Below are positions 25,752 to 34,312 of a stretch of DNA of 54,757 nt, in pieces (the first letter of the stretch is position 1; every line of letters starts with the position of its first letter). This DNA is from Betaproteobacteria bacterium UBA5582. Its GTDB lineage: Bacteria; Pseudomonadota; Gammaproteobacteria; Burkholderiales; Rhodocyclaceae. The position numbers and the translations under genes are program-made. The notes beneath the pieces are model-generated. The model was not told the DNA's origin. It saw only the letters and a list, made by a program, of their open reading frames with translations, and ran no database searches. The stretch is taken from NCBI GenBank assembly GCA_002425245.1, contig DILW01000042.1:1-54757 (forward strand). The letters run 5' to 3'.

Positions 25752-27179
25752 ATGTCTGGAACACAAACCACATACAACGATAAGGTCGTACGGCAATTCG
25801 CCGTCATGACTGTCATCTGGGGCATCGTCGGCATGCTTGTCGGTGTCATCATTGCTGCGCAGCTTGTCTGGCCGGAGCTCAACTTCGGACCCTGGCTGCA
25901 TTTCGGTCGTCTGCGTCCGTTGCATACCAACGCGGTTATTTTCGCGTTTGGTGGCTGCGCCCTGTTTGCGACCTCCTACTGGTGCGTTCAGCGTACCAGT
26001 CACGCCCGCCTTTGGGGTGGTCCGCTGGTTCCCTTCACCTTCTGGGGCTGGCAGCTGATCATCGTTCTGGCTGCGGTTACGCTGCCGCTCGGTTTTACCA
26101 GCGGTAAGGAATACGCTGAGCTTGAGTGGCCGATCGACATCCTGATCACGCTGGTCTGGGTTTCTTATGCGCTGGTCTTCTTCGGTACCCTGGTCAAGCG
26201 TACCGTTTCGCATATCTATGTCGCCAACTGGTTCTTCGGTGCCTTCATCATCGCCGTTGCGCTGCTGCATCTGGTTAACAGTGCCGCCGTTCCGGTGTCG
26301 CTGACCAAGTCCTACTCTGCCTACTCGGGTGTGCAGGATGCCATGGTCCAGTGGTGGTATGGTCACAACGCCGTCGGCTTCTTCCTGACCGCAGGCTTCC
26401 TGGGCATGATGTACTACTTCGTGCCGAAGCAGGCTGGTCGTCCGGTGTATTCCTACCGTCTGTCGGTGGTGCACTTCTGGGCGCTGATCTTCACCTACAT
26501 GTGGGCCGGTCCGCACCACCTGCACTACACCGCGCTGCCTGACTGGACCCAGTCCGTCGGTATGATCTTCTCGCTGATTCTGCTGGCTCCGTCGTGGGGT
26601 GGCATGATCAACGGCATCATGACCCTGTCGGGTGCCTGGCACAAGCTGCGCGACGATCCCATCCTGAAGTTCCTGATCACCTCCCTCTCCTTCTACGGTA
26701 TGTCCACCTTTGAAGGTCCGATGATGTCGATCAAGACCGTCAATGCGCTGTCGCACTACACGGACTGGACCGTTGGTCACGTGCACTCCGGTGCGCTCGG
26801 CTGGGTGGCCATGGTTTCGATCGGTTCCATCTACTACCTGCTGCCGCGTCTGTTCGGCAAGAAGGAAATGTATAGCACCGCGCTGGTCACGACCCACTTC
26901 TGGATCGCGACGATCGGTACCGTTCTGTACATCGCCTCGATGTGGATCGCCGGTGTGATGCAGGGCCTGATGTGGCGTGCAGTCAATGCTGACGGCACCC
27001 TGGCTTACAGCTTCGTCGAGTCGGTCAAGGGTTCCTACCCGTTCTGGGCGATCCGCTGGCTGGGTGGTGTGTTGTTCCTGTTCGGTATGCTGATCATGGC
27101 TTACAACATGTTCAAGACGATCGCGGGCGGCAAGACGCAGGATATTCCGGTGCCTGCCCCGGCCGGTCATCACGCCTGA
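25752..27179 (+). CDS. ccoN: cbb3-type cytochrome c oxidase subunit I
   Basis: The 475-residue catalytic subunit has about 12 membrane helices. Haem and CuB His ligands are in LRPLHTNAVIFAFGG, QWWYGHNAVGFFLTAGF, MWAGPHHLHYTALPDW and WTVGHVHSGALGWV. YSYRLSVVHFW is typical of cbb3 enzymes. It reduces oxygen to water at the inner membrane with high affinity. The ATG at 25752 is preceded by GAGAGGTGGG; an in-frame start at 25701 would lie within the leader. It opens the ccoNOQP operon behind an FNR box. Confidence 0.98.
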   Translation: MSGTQTTYNDKVVRQFAVMTVIWGIVGMLVGVIIAAQLVWPELNFGPWLHFGRLRPLHTNAVIFAFGGCALFATSYWCVQRTSHARLWGGPLVPFTFWGWQLIIVLAAVTLPLGFTSGKEYAELEWPIDILITLVWVSYALVFFGTLVKRTVSHIYVANWFFGAFIIAVALLHLVNSAAVPVSLTKSYSAYSGVQDAMVQWWYGHNAVGFFLTAGFLGMMYYFVPKQAGRPVYSYRLSVVHFWALIFTYMWAGPHHLHYTALPDWTQSVGMIFSLILLAPSWGGMINGIMTLSGAWHKLRDDPILKFLITSLSFYGMSTFEGPMMSIKTVNALSHYTDWTVGHVHSGALGWVAMVSIGSIYYLLPRLFGKKEMYSTALVTTHFWIATIGTVLYIASMWIAGVMQGLMWRAVNADGTLAYSFVESVKGSYPFWAIRWLGGVLFLFGMLIMAYNMFKTIAGGKTQDIPVPAPAGHHA

Positions 27180-27195
27180 TTAGGGAGAGAAAACA

Positions 27196-27831
27196 ATGCT
27201 TAAGCATGAGCAAATCGAGAAGAGCGTACCGCTACTCGTTATCCTGACCTTCCTGGTGGTGATCTGGGGTGGTCTGCTGGAAATCGTTCCGCTGTTCTTC
27301 CAGAAATCGACGACGACCCCGGTCGAGGGGACCAAGCCTTACTCCGCCGTTGAGCTGGCCGGTCGTGACGTCTATGTCCGTGAGGGCTGCTTCCTCTGCC
27401 ATTCGCAGATGATCCGTCCGTTCCGTGCGGAAACCGAACGCTATGGCCACTACTCGGTGGCGGGTGAGTATGTCTATGATCACCCGTTCCAGTGGGGTTC
27501 CAAGCGTACCGGTCCGGACCTGCATCGCGTTGGTGGTCGTTACTCCGACGAATGGCAGCGTGCTCACCTGATGAACCCGCGTGACGTCGTCCCGGAGTCG
27601 AACATGCCTGCCTTCGCTTTCCTGGCCAATGCCAAGGCGAAGAATACGGTCGGTGCCGACATCGAAGCCAAGATGCAACTGATGCGTGGGTATGCAAATG
27701 TCCGCGGAATTCCGACCTATTCGGATGAAGACATCAAGGGTGCCAAGGCTGCCATTGGCGACATGACCGAAATGGATGTTCTGATCGCGTACCTGCAACG
27801 CATGGGTACTGCGCTGAGCACCTTCAAGTAA
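27196..27831 (+). CDS. ccoO: cbb3-type cytochrome c oxidase subunit II (mono-haem)
   Basis: The 211-residue protein has one N-terminal membrane anchor (VPLLVILTFLVVIWGGLLE) and a periplasmic c-type haem domain. The haem motif is CFLCH within EGCFLCHSQMIRPF, and a Met ligand is likely in ESNMPAFAFL. It passes electrons from CcoP to CcoN. The ribosome site AGGGAGAG precedes the ATG, 16 bp after ccoN. Confidence 0.97.
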   Translation: MLKHEQIEKSVPLLVILTFLVVIWGGLLEIVPLFFQKSTTTPVEGTKPYSAVELAGRDVYVREGCFLCHSQMIRPFRAETERYGHYSVAGEYVYDHPFQWGSKRTGPDLHRVGGRYSDEWQRAHLMNPRDVVPESNMPAFAFLANAKAKNTVGADIEAKMQLMRGYANVRGIPTYSDEDIKGAKAAIGDMTEMDVLIAYLQRMGTALSTFK

Positions 27832-27839
27832 AACAGCCA

Positions 27840-28034
27840 ATGGACATCAACGATCTGCGTTCCATCGTCACGGTTGCCGGCCTGGTTTGTTTCCTGGCGA
27901 TCGCGGCGTGGGCATACGGCAAGGGTAGCAAGAAGGGCTTTGACGAAGCTGCCAACCTGCCGTTTGCAGGAGATGATGAAGAAGGTGTGGCGCCTGCGCG
28001 TCACACCGGCGCTGAAATAAAGGAAAGCAAATGA
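27840..28034 (+). CDS. ccoQ: cbb3 oxidase small subunit CcoQ
   Basis: A 64-residue protein with one membrane helix (VTVAGLVCFLAIAAWAYG) and the CcoQ-like tail KKGFDEAANLPFAGDDE. CcoQ stabilises the assembled oxidase. It begins 8 bp after ccoO and its end overlaps ccoP by 4 bp (ATGA). Confidence 0.93.
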   Translation: MDINDLRSIVTVAGLVCFLAIAAWAYGKGSKKGFDEAANLPFAGDDEEGVAPARHTGAEIKESK

Positions 28035-28924
28035 GCGATTTCGTTAGCGATTTTTGGAACCTGTACGTCATCGTGATCGTGCTGGGCAGTATTCTGGCCT
28101 GCGCGGTTCTCCTGATCGTTCAGGGCAAGGCAACCTTCACGCCGGGCAAGACCATGGGTCACGTCTGGGATGAAACCCTTGAGGAATACAACAACCCGAT
28201 GCCCAAGTGGTGGAGCTGGTTGTTTGTCATCACTGTGGTCTTTGCACTGGTCTATCTGGCGCTCTACCCGGGTCTGGGTAACTTCAAGGGCATGCTCGGC
28301 TGGACCTCCACCGGTCAGCATGCGGCGGAAGTCGCCAAGATGGACGCCCAGGTTAAGCCGCTGTACGACAAGTACCTGGCCATGGACCTCAAGGCTGTGG
28401 CTGGTGACAAGCAGGCCATGGAAATGGGCAAGCGTCTGTACCTGACCTACTGCATGCAGTGTCATGGTGCGGATGCTCGTGGTGCCAAGGGCTTCCCCAA
28501 CCTGACCGACGCTGACTGGCAGTGGGGCGGTGCGCCGGAGCAGATCGTCGAGACCATCTCCAATGGCCGCATGGGCGTGATGCCTCCGCACGATTCGCTC
28601 GGTGCCGAGACGATCAAGGATCTTGCCAACTACGTTCGCTCGCTGTCCGGTCTGCCGCATGACTCCGTGCGTGCCGGTAAGGGCCAGACCGCTTTTGCCG
28701 AAGCGGGTTGCGTGGGTTGCCACGGTGCCGACGCAACGGGCATGCAAGCACTGGGTGCTCCCAACCTGACCGACAAGATCTGGTTGTATGGCTCGTCCGA
28801 GGCGACCATCATTGAGACCATCACCAAGGGTCGTCAGAACAAGATGCCGGCCTGGAAGGAATTCCTCGGTGATGCCAAGGTGCACCTGTTGTCTGCCTAC
28901 GTGATCAGCCTGGGCGCAAAGTAA
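28031..28924 (+). CDS. ccoP: cbb3-type cytochrome c oxidase subunit III (di-haem)
   Basis: The 297-residue protein has two N-terminal membrane helices (LYVIVIVLGSILACAVLLIV and WSWLFVITVVFALVYLALY) and two c-type haem domains with CMQCH and CVGCH. It accepts electrons from soluble or membrane cytochromes and feeds CcoO. The segment DGIEELNNP seen in many CcoP proteins corresponds here to ETLEEYNNPMPKWW. It is the last gene before the operon terminator. Confidence 0.97.
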   Translation: MSDFVSDFWNLYVIVIVLGSILACAVLLIVQGKATFTPGKTMGHVWDETLEEYNNPMPKWWSWLFVITVVFALVYLALYPGLGNFKGMLGWTSTGQHAAEVAKMDAQVKPLYDKYLAMDLKAVAGDKQAMEMGKRLYLTYCMQCHGADARGAKGFPNLTDADWQWGGAPEQIVETISNGRMGVMPPHDSLGAETIKDLANYVRSLSGLPHDSVRAGKGQTAFAEAGCVGCHGADATGMQALGAPNLTDKIWLYGSSEATIIETITKGRQNKMPAWKEFLGDAKVHLLSAYVISLGAK

Positions 28925-28934
28925 GTTTGTTGTT

Positions 28935-28964
28935 AAAAGGGTGGCCTTGGGCCACCCTTTTTTG
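28935..28964 (+). terminator. Intrinsic terminator after ccoNOQP
   Basis: GGGTGGCC and GGCCACCC pair around a TTG loop, flanked by an A-tract and a T-tract. Confidence 0.9.
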
Positions 28965-28983
28965 CTTCCGTTTCCGGTGTTTG

Positions 28984-29026
28984 TTTATCAAAATTGCGTT
29001 GCGGGAAACAGCGCAATTTTGATAAA
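28984..29026 (+). repeat. Perfect 15-bp inverted repeat forming a long hairpin before ccoG
   Basis: The arms TTTATCAAAATTGCG (28984-28998) and CGCAATTTTGATAAA (29012-29026) are exact complements. Three more inner pairs (one G-U) leave a 7-nt loop CGGGAAA. No T-run follows on either strand, so it is not a normal terminator. The right arm touches the ccoG ribosome site (AAAGAG) 10 bp before the ATG. It could be an operator for a dimeric regulator or an RNA structure controlling ccoG. Confidence 0.9.
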
Positions 29027-29035
29027 GAGATAAAA

Positions 29036-30442
29036 ATGAAATTTGGCGATGATAATAATCCGGACGCTTCGGCGCCGGCTGTTGTGTCTTTTTACGAAAA
29101 GCACAAGAAGATTTATGTGCGCGATGTCCAGGGTTGGTGGACGACGTGGCGCTGGGTTTTCGTCTGGCTGACGCAGATTCTCTTTTACTGCACCCCGTGG
29201 CTGGTCTGGAATGACCGGCAGGCGGTCCTCTTTCATCTGGTCGAGCGCAAGTTCTACATCTTCGGTCTGGTGCTTTGGCCGCAGGATGTGTTCTATCTGG
29301 CCGTACTGCTGATCGTTTCCGCGTACGCACTGTTCCTGTTTACCGCCATCGCCGGGCGTCTGTTTTGCGGCTATGCCTGCCCTCAGACGGTGTACACCGA
29401 AATCTTCATGTGGATCGAGAGCCGCATCGAGGGCGACCGTGGCGCCCGCATGAAGCTCGACAAGGGGCCGCTGACCGCGAGGAAAATCTCGCTCAAGCTG
29501 GCCAAGCACGCGCTTTGGATTGCTCTTTCGTTGTGGACCGGGTTTACGCTGGTGGCCTACTTCACCCCCGTGCAGGAGTTGCTTGCAGCCTTGCCGTTCG
29601 GGCTTTCCGGCTGGGAGATTTTCTGGACCCTGTTCTACGCAGGTTTCTGCTATATGCAGGCAGGTTTTCTTCGCGAACAGGTTTGCAAATACATGTGCCC
29701 CTATGCCCGTTTTCAGGGGGTAATGTTCGATCCGGACACGTTGGTCATCACCTATGATCCCGAGCGCGGTGAGCCGCGTGGTGCGCGCAAGAAGGATGCC
29801 GACACTGCAGGCCTTGGCGACTGTGTCGATTGCGGTCTGTGCGTTGCGGTGTGTCCGACGGGGATCGATATCCGCAAAGGGATTCAGTACGAATGCATCG
29901 GCTGTGGTGCCTGTATTGATGCCTGCGATCCGGTCATGGACAAGATCGGGAAGCCGCGGGGCCTGATTCGCTATACGACCGAGAACGCGCTGGAAAAGCA
30001 CTTTGGTCCTTCAGAGGTTCTGGGCCATATCCTGCGGCCTCGGATTCTTCTCTACACAGTGATCCTGATCCTGATCTGCATTGCCACCGCATGGTCGCTG
30101 GCGACGCGCGTTCCCCTGATGGTCGATGTCATCCGTGATCGTTCTACGCTGTCCCGGGAGGCTGACGACGGCTCGATCGAGAACGTTTACAACCTGAAGG
30201 TCATGAATACCACCGAACTTCCCCAGCGCTACCAGGTGACAGTGGATGGTATTGACGGAATCGCCCTGGCCGATATGCTTCCAGTTGAGCTTGGCGGTGC
30301 GGAGAATCGTGAGGTTACGGTAGTGGTTCGGGTTCCGCCCGGCTCAGCAGGTAGCGGTGCCAGTACCATTTATTTCAACATTCAGGCCGAAAGCGATGCG
30401 GCAATTGCCGTACGCGAGAAGGCCTCTTTCCTGATGCCTTGA
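29036..30442 (+). CDS. ccoG: CcoG/FixG membrane iron-sulfur protein for cbb3 maturation
   Basis: The 468-residue protein has about five membrane helices, NapH-like Cys motifs (GYACPQTVYTEIF and CKYMCPYARFQ) and two 4Fe-4S ferredoxin motifs (CVDCGLCVAVCPTGID and CIGCGACIDACDP). A C-terminal periplasmic Ig-like domain follows the last helix. CcoG has been shown in other bacteria to act as a cupric reductase supplying Cu(I) to cbb3 oxidase. The ATG at 29036 is chosen; the in-frame start at 28994 would lie inside the hairpin. ccoH follows after 4 bp. Confidence 0.96.
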   Translation: MKFGDDNNPDASAPAVVSFYEKHKKIYVRDVQGWWTTWRWVFVWLTQILFYCTPWLVWNDRQAVLFHLVERKFYIFGLVLWPQDVFYLAVLLIVSAYALFLFTAIAGRLFCGYACPQTVYTEIFMWIESRIEGDRGARMKLDKGPLTARKISLKLAKHALWIALSLWTGFTLVAYFTPVQELLAALPFGLSGWEIFWTLFYAGFCYMQAGFLREQVCKYMCPYARFQGVMFDPDTLVITYDPERGEPRGARKKDADTAGLGDCVDCGLCVAVCPTGIDIRKGIQYECIGCGACIDACDPVMDKIGKPRGLIRYTTENALEKHFGPSEVLGHILRPRILLYTVILILICIATAWSLATRVPLMVDVIRDRSTLSREADDGSIENVYNLKVMNTTELPQRYQVTVDGIDGIALADMLPVELGGAENREVTVVVRVPPGSAGSGASTIYFNIQAESDAAIAVREKASFLMP

Positions 30443-30446
30443 TGCG

Positions 30447-30968
30447 ATGAAAGCTATGAGCAAGAACATGAACTCTGACGGCCAGCCCTGGTATCGCGAG
30501 CCCTGGCCCTGGATCCTGATGGCCGGGCCGTTGATCGTCGTCATCGCCTGTGTGAATCTGATCTGGACGGCAATTGCCAGCGCCGACGGTTTGGTCACCG
30601 ATGATTATTACAAGGAAGGCCTGGCCATGAATCAGCGCCTCCAGCGCGATCACAAGGCTAGCGAATTGGGCTTGCATGCCGATTTGATGCGGGCTGGTTT
30701 GAATGTCCGCCTGTTGATCACGGCCAAGGATTCGACGCCCTTGCCGGAGGAGATCGTCCTGCGTCTGACGCATCCGACGATCGACGGAAAGGACCAAAGA
30801 GTGCCGATGAAATCCGAGGGGGCGGGTTTCTACGGAGGAAAACTGGCCGCCGATGTGGCCGGTCGCTGGCATGTCACGCTTGAAGATCCCGCCGGTCAGT
30901 GGCGGCTTCAGGGGCAGTGGCAGGCCAGTACGGATGGGCCGCTGCGCTTGGATGCAAAAGCGGGTTGA
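30447..30968 (+). CDS. ccoH: FixH/CcoH family cbb3 assembly protein
   Basis: The 173-residue protein has one membrane helix (PWPWILMAGPLIVVIACVNLIW) followed by the FixH signature SADGLVTDDYYKEGLAMNQ. A periplasmic beta-rich domain completes it (GGKLAADVAGRWHVTLED). CcoH is needed for stable assembly of cbb3 oxidase. The start may be 30447 or 30456 (MSKNMNSDG). It follows ccoG by 4 bp and precedes a 46-residue membrane peptide. Confidence 0.92.
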   Translation: MKAMSKNMNSDGQPWYREPWPWILMAGPLIVVIACVNLIWTAIASADGLVTDDYYKEGLAMNQRLQRDHKASELGLHADLMRAGLNVRLLITAKDSTPLPEEIVLRLTHPTIDGKDQRVPMKSEGAGFYGGKLAADVAGRWHVTLEDPAGQWRLQGQWQASTDGPLRLDAKAG

Positions 30969-30993
30969 TTTTTTTGTGAGTGGGAGGTGACTT

Positions 30994-31134
30994 ATGGCTT
31001 GGGAACTGTTGTTTACGAGTGATATCGGCTTGATGAGCCTGGTGGTGATTGTCGGCGTTCTGGTTATCGGAGCGTATATGGGCAAGATCTACTCGAACAA
31101 GATGCACGAAGAGCTGAAAGCCAAGGGCGACTGA
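30994..31134 (+). CDS. Small single-span membrane protein, DUF3149-like
   Basis: A 46-residue frame with a good ribosome site (GGGAGGTGAC) and ATG at 30994. It has an N-terminal segment MAWELLFTSDIGLMSL, one hydrophobic helix (LVVIVGVLVIGAYMGKIY) and a charged tail ending in EELKAKGD. This pattern resembles the DUF3149 family of small proteins found near cbb3 genes in betaproteobacteria. Function is unknown; a role as an accessory membrane peptide of the oxidase is inference. It lies 25 bp after ccoH. Confidence 0.78.
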   Translation: MAWELLFTSDIGLMSLVVIVGVLVIGAYMGKIYSNKMHEELKAKGD

Positions 31135-31150
31135 TTCACGCCTGCTGGTG

Positions 31151-31768
31151 ATGTTCAATCCCCGCTACTCCCAGGGAAGTGGCGGGGATTGTTTTTTCCG
31201 GCTAGTGCATCCGCTGCTGTATTCGCTGGCCTTGCATCTTCTGTTTCTAATCGCTTTTTCCACTGGGGTGCCACAGGCAGAGTCCAGGCCCCAGATTCGG
31301 ATCACGGCGCAACTCGCTCCCGGCGACACGATCAATCGCCGCTCTGGCGCCGCGCAGAAATCCGCCGTGCATGCCGAGTCTTCGGCACCGTCTATGCGCA
31401 AAGGCGAGCGTCGCCCATCTCGCCCAGGTCAAGCCGAAAATTCCGGTGAGTTGTCACGAAATGTTGAGGGCAGCGAGGAGGCACCATCCGTGATGGATGT
31501 CGCTGCCTATCGACTGGCTGTAGGGCGGGTATTTTCCAGCTTGCTCGATCCGCACGCGCGCGCCCTGTTGCCAGTGGGGGAGCTTGTTTTCCGGGTTCGG
31601 GGGCGGCTGGGGCATTCACCCGAGGTGGCCTTGCTGTCACCGACCGATTCGGCTAACGCCGCGCAATTGCAATCGCTCATGGAAGAAGCGGTGGCTCGAG
31701 TGGCGATGCCACCGCTGTGGCAGTCCCGTGGCTACGGTGTCGAATTGCGAGCGTTGGTGGGCGGATGA
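31151..31768 (+). CDS. TonB-like energy transducer/periplasm-spanning protein
   Basis: The 205-residue protein has an N-terminal membrane helix (LVHPLLYSLALHLLFLIAFS), a low-complexity Ser/Arg/Glu linker, and a C-terminal domain (from about residue 115) that resembles TonB C-terminal folds: GELVFRVRGRLGHSPEVALL followed by AVARVAMPPLW. It would link the inner membrane to the envelope. No exbBD or receptor gene is nearby, so partners are unknown. An adjacent GTG at 31148 is a possible start. Its 3' end overlaps the convergent Nudix gene by 37 bp. Confidence 0.62.
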   Translation: MFNPRYSQGSGGDCFFRLVHPLLYSLALHLLFLIAFSTGVPQAESRPQIRITAQLAPGDTINRRSGAAQKSAVHAESSAPSMRKGERRPSRPGQAENSGELSRNVEGSEEAPSVMDVAAYRLAVGRVFSSLLDPHARALLPVGELVFRVRGRLGHSPEVALLSPTDSANAAQLQSLMEEAVARVAMPPLWQSRGYGVELRALVGG

Positions 31769-32310
31769 TCGCCGTGCCAGTCAGGGATCAAGTCGCGCTC
31801 ATGAAAGCTGAAATCACCCCGCTGACGGTCAGCCAGGAACTGCTCCAGGCATAAACGTACGCTGCGAAATGACAGCGCTTCCCAGGGGATTTCATCCGCG
31901 CGGAACAGGCCGACTTCCAGGCTTTCCTCACCGGCGGCGCAGGCGGGTGAAGGCATTCGTCCTCGATAGAAGAGGTGCACCTGATTGATGTGTGCAATGC
32001 TGACCAAGGCAAAGGCTGCGTCAATATCCACCTGCGCACCGGCTTCTTCAAGAGTTTCCCGGCGTGCAGCCTCGGCGGTGGTTTCGCCGTTTTCCATGAA
32101 TCCGGCTGGCAAAGTCCAGTAACCGAGTCTCGGCTCGATGGCGCGGCGGCACAGCAATATTCTGTCTTCCCAGGTGGCGATGCAACCGACGATCATGCGC
32201 GGGTTGTCGTAATGGATGTGCCCACAAGTGCCGCAGATGTGACGCGGCAGGTTGTCGCCATCTGGGACGGCGAGGGCAGTGGCATTGCCGCAACGGATGC
32301 AGAACGACAT
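31732..32310 (-). CDS. Nudix hydrolase with N-terminal zinc ribbon
   Basis: The 192-residue protein starts with a four-Cys zinc ribbon (FCIRCGNA, then ICGTCGHIHYDNPR). The Nudix box GFMENGETTAEAARRETLEE continues into AGAQ and fits GX5EX7REUXEEXGU. This layout is like NudC/NADH pyrophosphatase relatives and ADP-ribose-type pyrophosphatases, but it lacks the long NudC N-terminal domain. The substrate is unknown. The start at 32310 (MSFCIRCG) gives the zinc ribbon at the N-terminus; the upstream extension to 32427 has no family character. Confidence 0.87.
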   Translation of the reverse strand: MSFCIRCGNATALAVPDGDNLPRHICGTCGHIHYDNPRMIVGCIATWEDRILLCRRAIEPRLGYWTLPAGFMENGETTAEAARRETLEEAGAQVDIDAAFALVSIAHINQVHLFYRGRMPSPACAAGEESLEVGLFRADEIPWEALSFRSVRLCLEQFLADRQRGDFSFHERDLIPDWHGDHPPTNARNSTP

Positions 32311-32382
32311 TCTGGTAGTCAGTAAGTGGGGACCAGGCAGTCTAACACCGCAAATCAATGCGGATGAAGCCTGCAACTTCCT

Positions 32383-32412
32383 TTGCGCTTCCCGAAGGGC
32401 TGTGGCTACAAT
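32383..32412 (+). promoter_or_regulatory. Possible sigma-70 promoter upstream of motA
   Basis: TTGCGC (32383-32388) and TACAAT (32407-32412) are separated by 18 bp and lie 64 bp before motA. I do not see a clean sigma-28 site here. Assignment rests on hexamer match only. Confidence 0.45.
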
Positions 32413-32476
32413 AGCGGAACAAAGCATAGAGAACAGCCTGTCGGTAACGCCTGCGGGGCGCTTAAAGGGATTTCAC

Positions 32477-33334
32477 ATGTTTCTGATCGTCGGCTACGTC
32501 ATCATCCTGGCTTCGGCACTTGGCACCTATGCCGTGCACGGAAACCTGCTGGCGCTCTGGGTGCCGCTTGAGTACGTGGCTATTTTCGGTCTGACTGTGG
32601 GCGGCTTCGTTGCTGGCAACAACATCAAGGTGATCAAGGCAACGGTCGCCGCTGTGCCGGGTGTGCTCAAGGGCTCGCCCTACAACAAGGCCTACTATGT
32701 TGACGTCCTGGCGCTGTTGTTCGAGATCCTTTCCAAGGTGCGCAAGGAAGGTTTGATGTCGATCGAAAACGACGTCGAAAACCCCGATTCGAGCCCGATT
32801 TTCTCGAAATACCCAAATATCGTTTCCGATCACCATGTGCTGGATTTCCTGACTGACTACCTGCGCATGATGGTGGGTGGCAATCTCAATACCGTCGAGA
32901 TCGAAAGTCTGATGGACGTCGAACTGGAGACGCACCATCACGAAATGGCCGAACCCGGGCACGTGATTCAGAAGGTTGCTGACGCCACGCCGGCTTTCGG
33001 TATCGTGGTGGCGGTGATGGGGGTGGTGAACGTGATGGGCTCGGTCGGCGAGCCGCCGGCCGTGCTGGGCAAGATGATTGCCGGCGCACTGGTCGGAACA
33101 TTCCTCGGTATTTACCTCGCCTATGGTTTCGTGGCGCCGATATCCAGCTTGGTGGAACAGAAGGCCAATGAGTCCGGCGTGGTGTACAAGACCATCAAGA
33201 TGGTTTTGCTGGCTTCGATGTCGGGCTATGCACCGCAGGTGGCCATCGAATTCGGGCGCAAGACGCTGGGTGCGCACGAGCGGCCGAGTTTCCGCGAACT
33301 TGAGGAAGAGCTCAAGGCCCGTAAGGGCAAGTAA
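32477..33334 (+). CDS. motA: Flagellar motor stator protein MotA
   Basis: The 285-residue protein has four membrane helices and a large cytoplasmic loop. The start MFLIVGYVIILASALGTYA and the third/fourth helix region (ATPAFGIVVAVMGVVNVMGS with the conserved Pro, then GALVGTFLGIYLAYGFVAPI) are typical of MotA. It forms the proton channel with MotB and pushes on FliG. AAAGGGA lies before the ATG at 32477. motB follows after 33 bp. Confidence 0.96.
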   Translation: MFLIVGYVIILASALGTYAVHGNLLALWVPLEYVAIFGLTVGGFVAGNNIKVIKATVAAVPGVLKGSPYNKAYYVDVLALLFEILSKVRKEGLMSIENDVENPDSSPIFSKYPNIVSDHHVLDFLTDYLRMMVGGNLNTVEIESLMDVELETHHHEMAEPGHVIQKVADATPAFGIVVAVMGVVNVMGSVGEPPAVLGKMIAGALVGTFLGIYLAYGFVAPISSLVEQKANESGVVYKTIKMVLLASMSGYAPQVAIEFGRKTLGAHERPSFRELEEELKARKGK

Positions 33335-33367
33335 GCGGTCGATGCTGCCGATAACGAGCGAACAGCG

Positions 33368-34312
33368 ATGAGCGACGATTCCACCCGCCCCATAATCATC
33401 AAGCGCAAGAAGGTTGTTGCCGGGGGCGCACACGGTGGTGCCTGGAAAATTGCCTATGCCGACTTCGTGACGGCGATGATGGCTTTCTTCCTGCTCATGT
33501 GGTTGCTTGGTTCGACCGCCAAGGGCGACCTGGAAGGGATCGCCGATTACTTCAACAACCCGATGAAGGTTTCGATGTCCGGCGGCTCCGGGGCTGGCGA
33601 CGCAACCAGCATACTCAAGGGCGGCGGTCAGGATCTGACGCGGCAAGCCGGTCAGGTCAAGAGGGGGGATGTCGAGGCGAAAAGCACCACTTTCTCGAAA
33701 GAGGCGCAACTCGAATTCCGGCGCAAGGAGCAGGAACGGCTGGAAAACCTGAAGGCCGAGATCGAGAAGATGATCGAGCAGAGTCCACAACTGGCTCAGT
33801 TCAAGAAGCAGTTGTTGCTCGATATCACCTCCGAGGGGCTGCGCATCCAGATTGTCGATGAGCAGAATCGGCCGATGTTCGATTCCGGTGGCGATTCGGT
33901 GAAGCCCTATACCCGTGAACTGTTGCGCCAGATCGGGCTGGCCCTGAATGGCGTGTCCAACCGCATCAGTCTTGCCGGGCATACTGACGCCGCGCCGTTT
34001 GTCGGCGGTGTGGGTGGTTTCTCCAACTGGGAACTTTCCGCCAACCGGGCCAACGCCTCACGCCGCGAGCTCGTCGCTGGCGGGATGGATGCGCACAAGA
34101 TTCTGCGCGTGGTCGGTCTGGGCTCGACCCTGCTGTTTGACAAGAATGACCCACTCAATCCCGTCAATCGGCGGATCAGTATAGTCGTGCTCAACCAGCG
34201 TACCGAAAAGGCAATCCTGAATGAGGAAGGAGGCCCGGATGACGCGGAAATTGAAGATGCCTTGCCGCCGGTGCTCAAGTTGCCGGCAACAGCGAACGGG
34301 CGAGCCGGATAG
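33368..34312 (+). CDS. motB: Flagellar motor stator protein MotB
   Basis: The 314-residue protein has one N-terminal membrane helix containing the proton-binding Asp (KIAYADFVTAMMAFFLLMWL), a plug/linker region, and an OmpA-like peptidoglycan-binding domain (ISLAGHTDAAPF, NWELSANRANASRREL, NRRISIVVL). It anchors the stator to the cell wall. The basic N-terminus RPIIIKRKKVV is typical. It is in an operon with motA and precedes cheY by 93 bp. Confidence 0.96.
   Translation: MSDDSTRPIIIKRKKVVAGGAHGGAWKIAYADFVTAMMAFFLLMWLLGSTAKGDLEGIADYFNNPMKVSMSGGSGAGDATSILKGGGQDLTRQAGQVKRGDVEAKSTTFSKEAQLEFRRKEQERLENLKAEIEKMIEQSPQLAQFKKQLLLDITSEGLRIQIVDEQNRPMFDSGGDSVKPYTRELLRQIGLALNGVSNRISLAGHTDAAPFVGGVGGFSNWELSANRANASRRELVAGGMDAHKILRVVGLGSTLLFDKNDPLNPVNRRISIVVLNQRTEKAILNEEGGPDDAEIEDALPPVLKLPATANGRAG

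Noticed and set aside
32341..32370. Possible sigma-28 promoter before motA (TAAC...GCGGATGA)
   Set aside because: The spacer is 13 rather than about 15 bp and both elements have mismatches.
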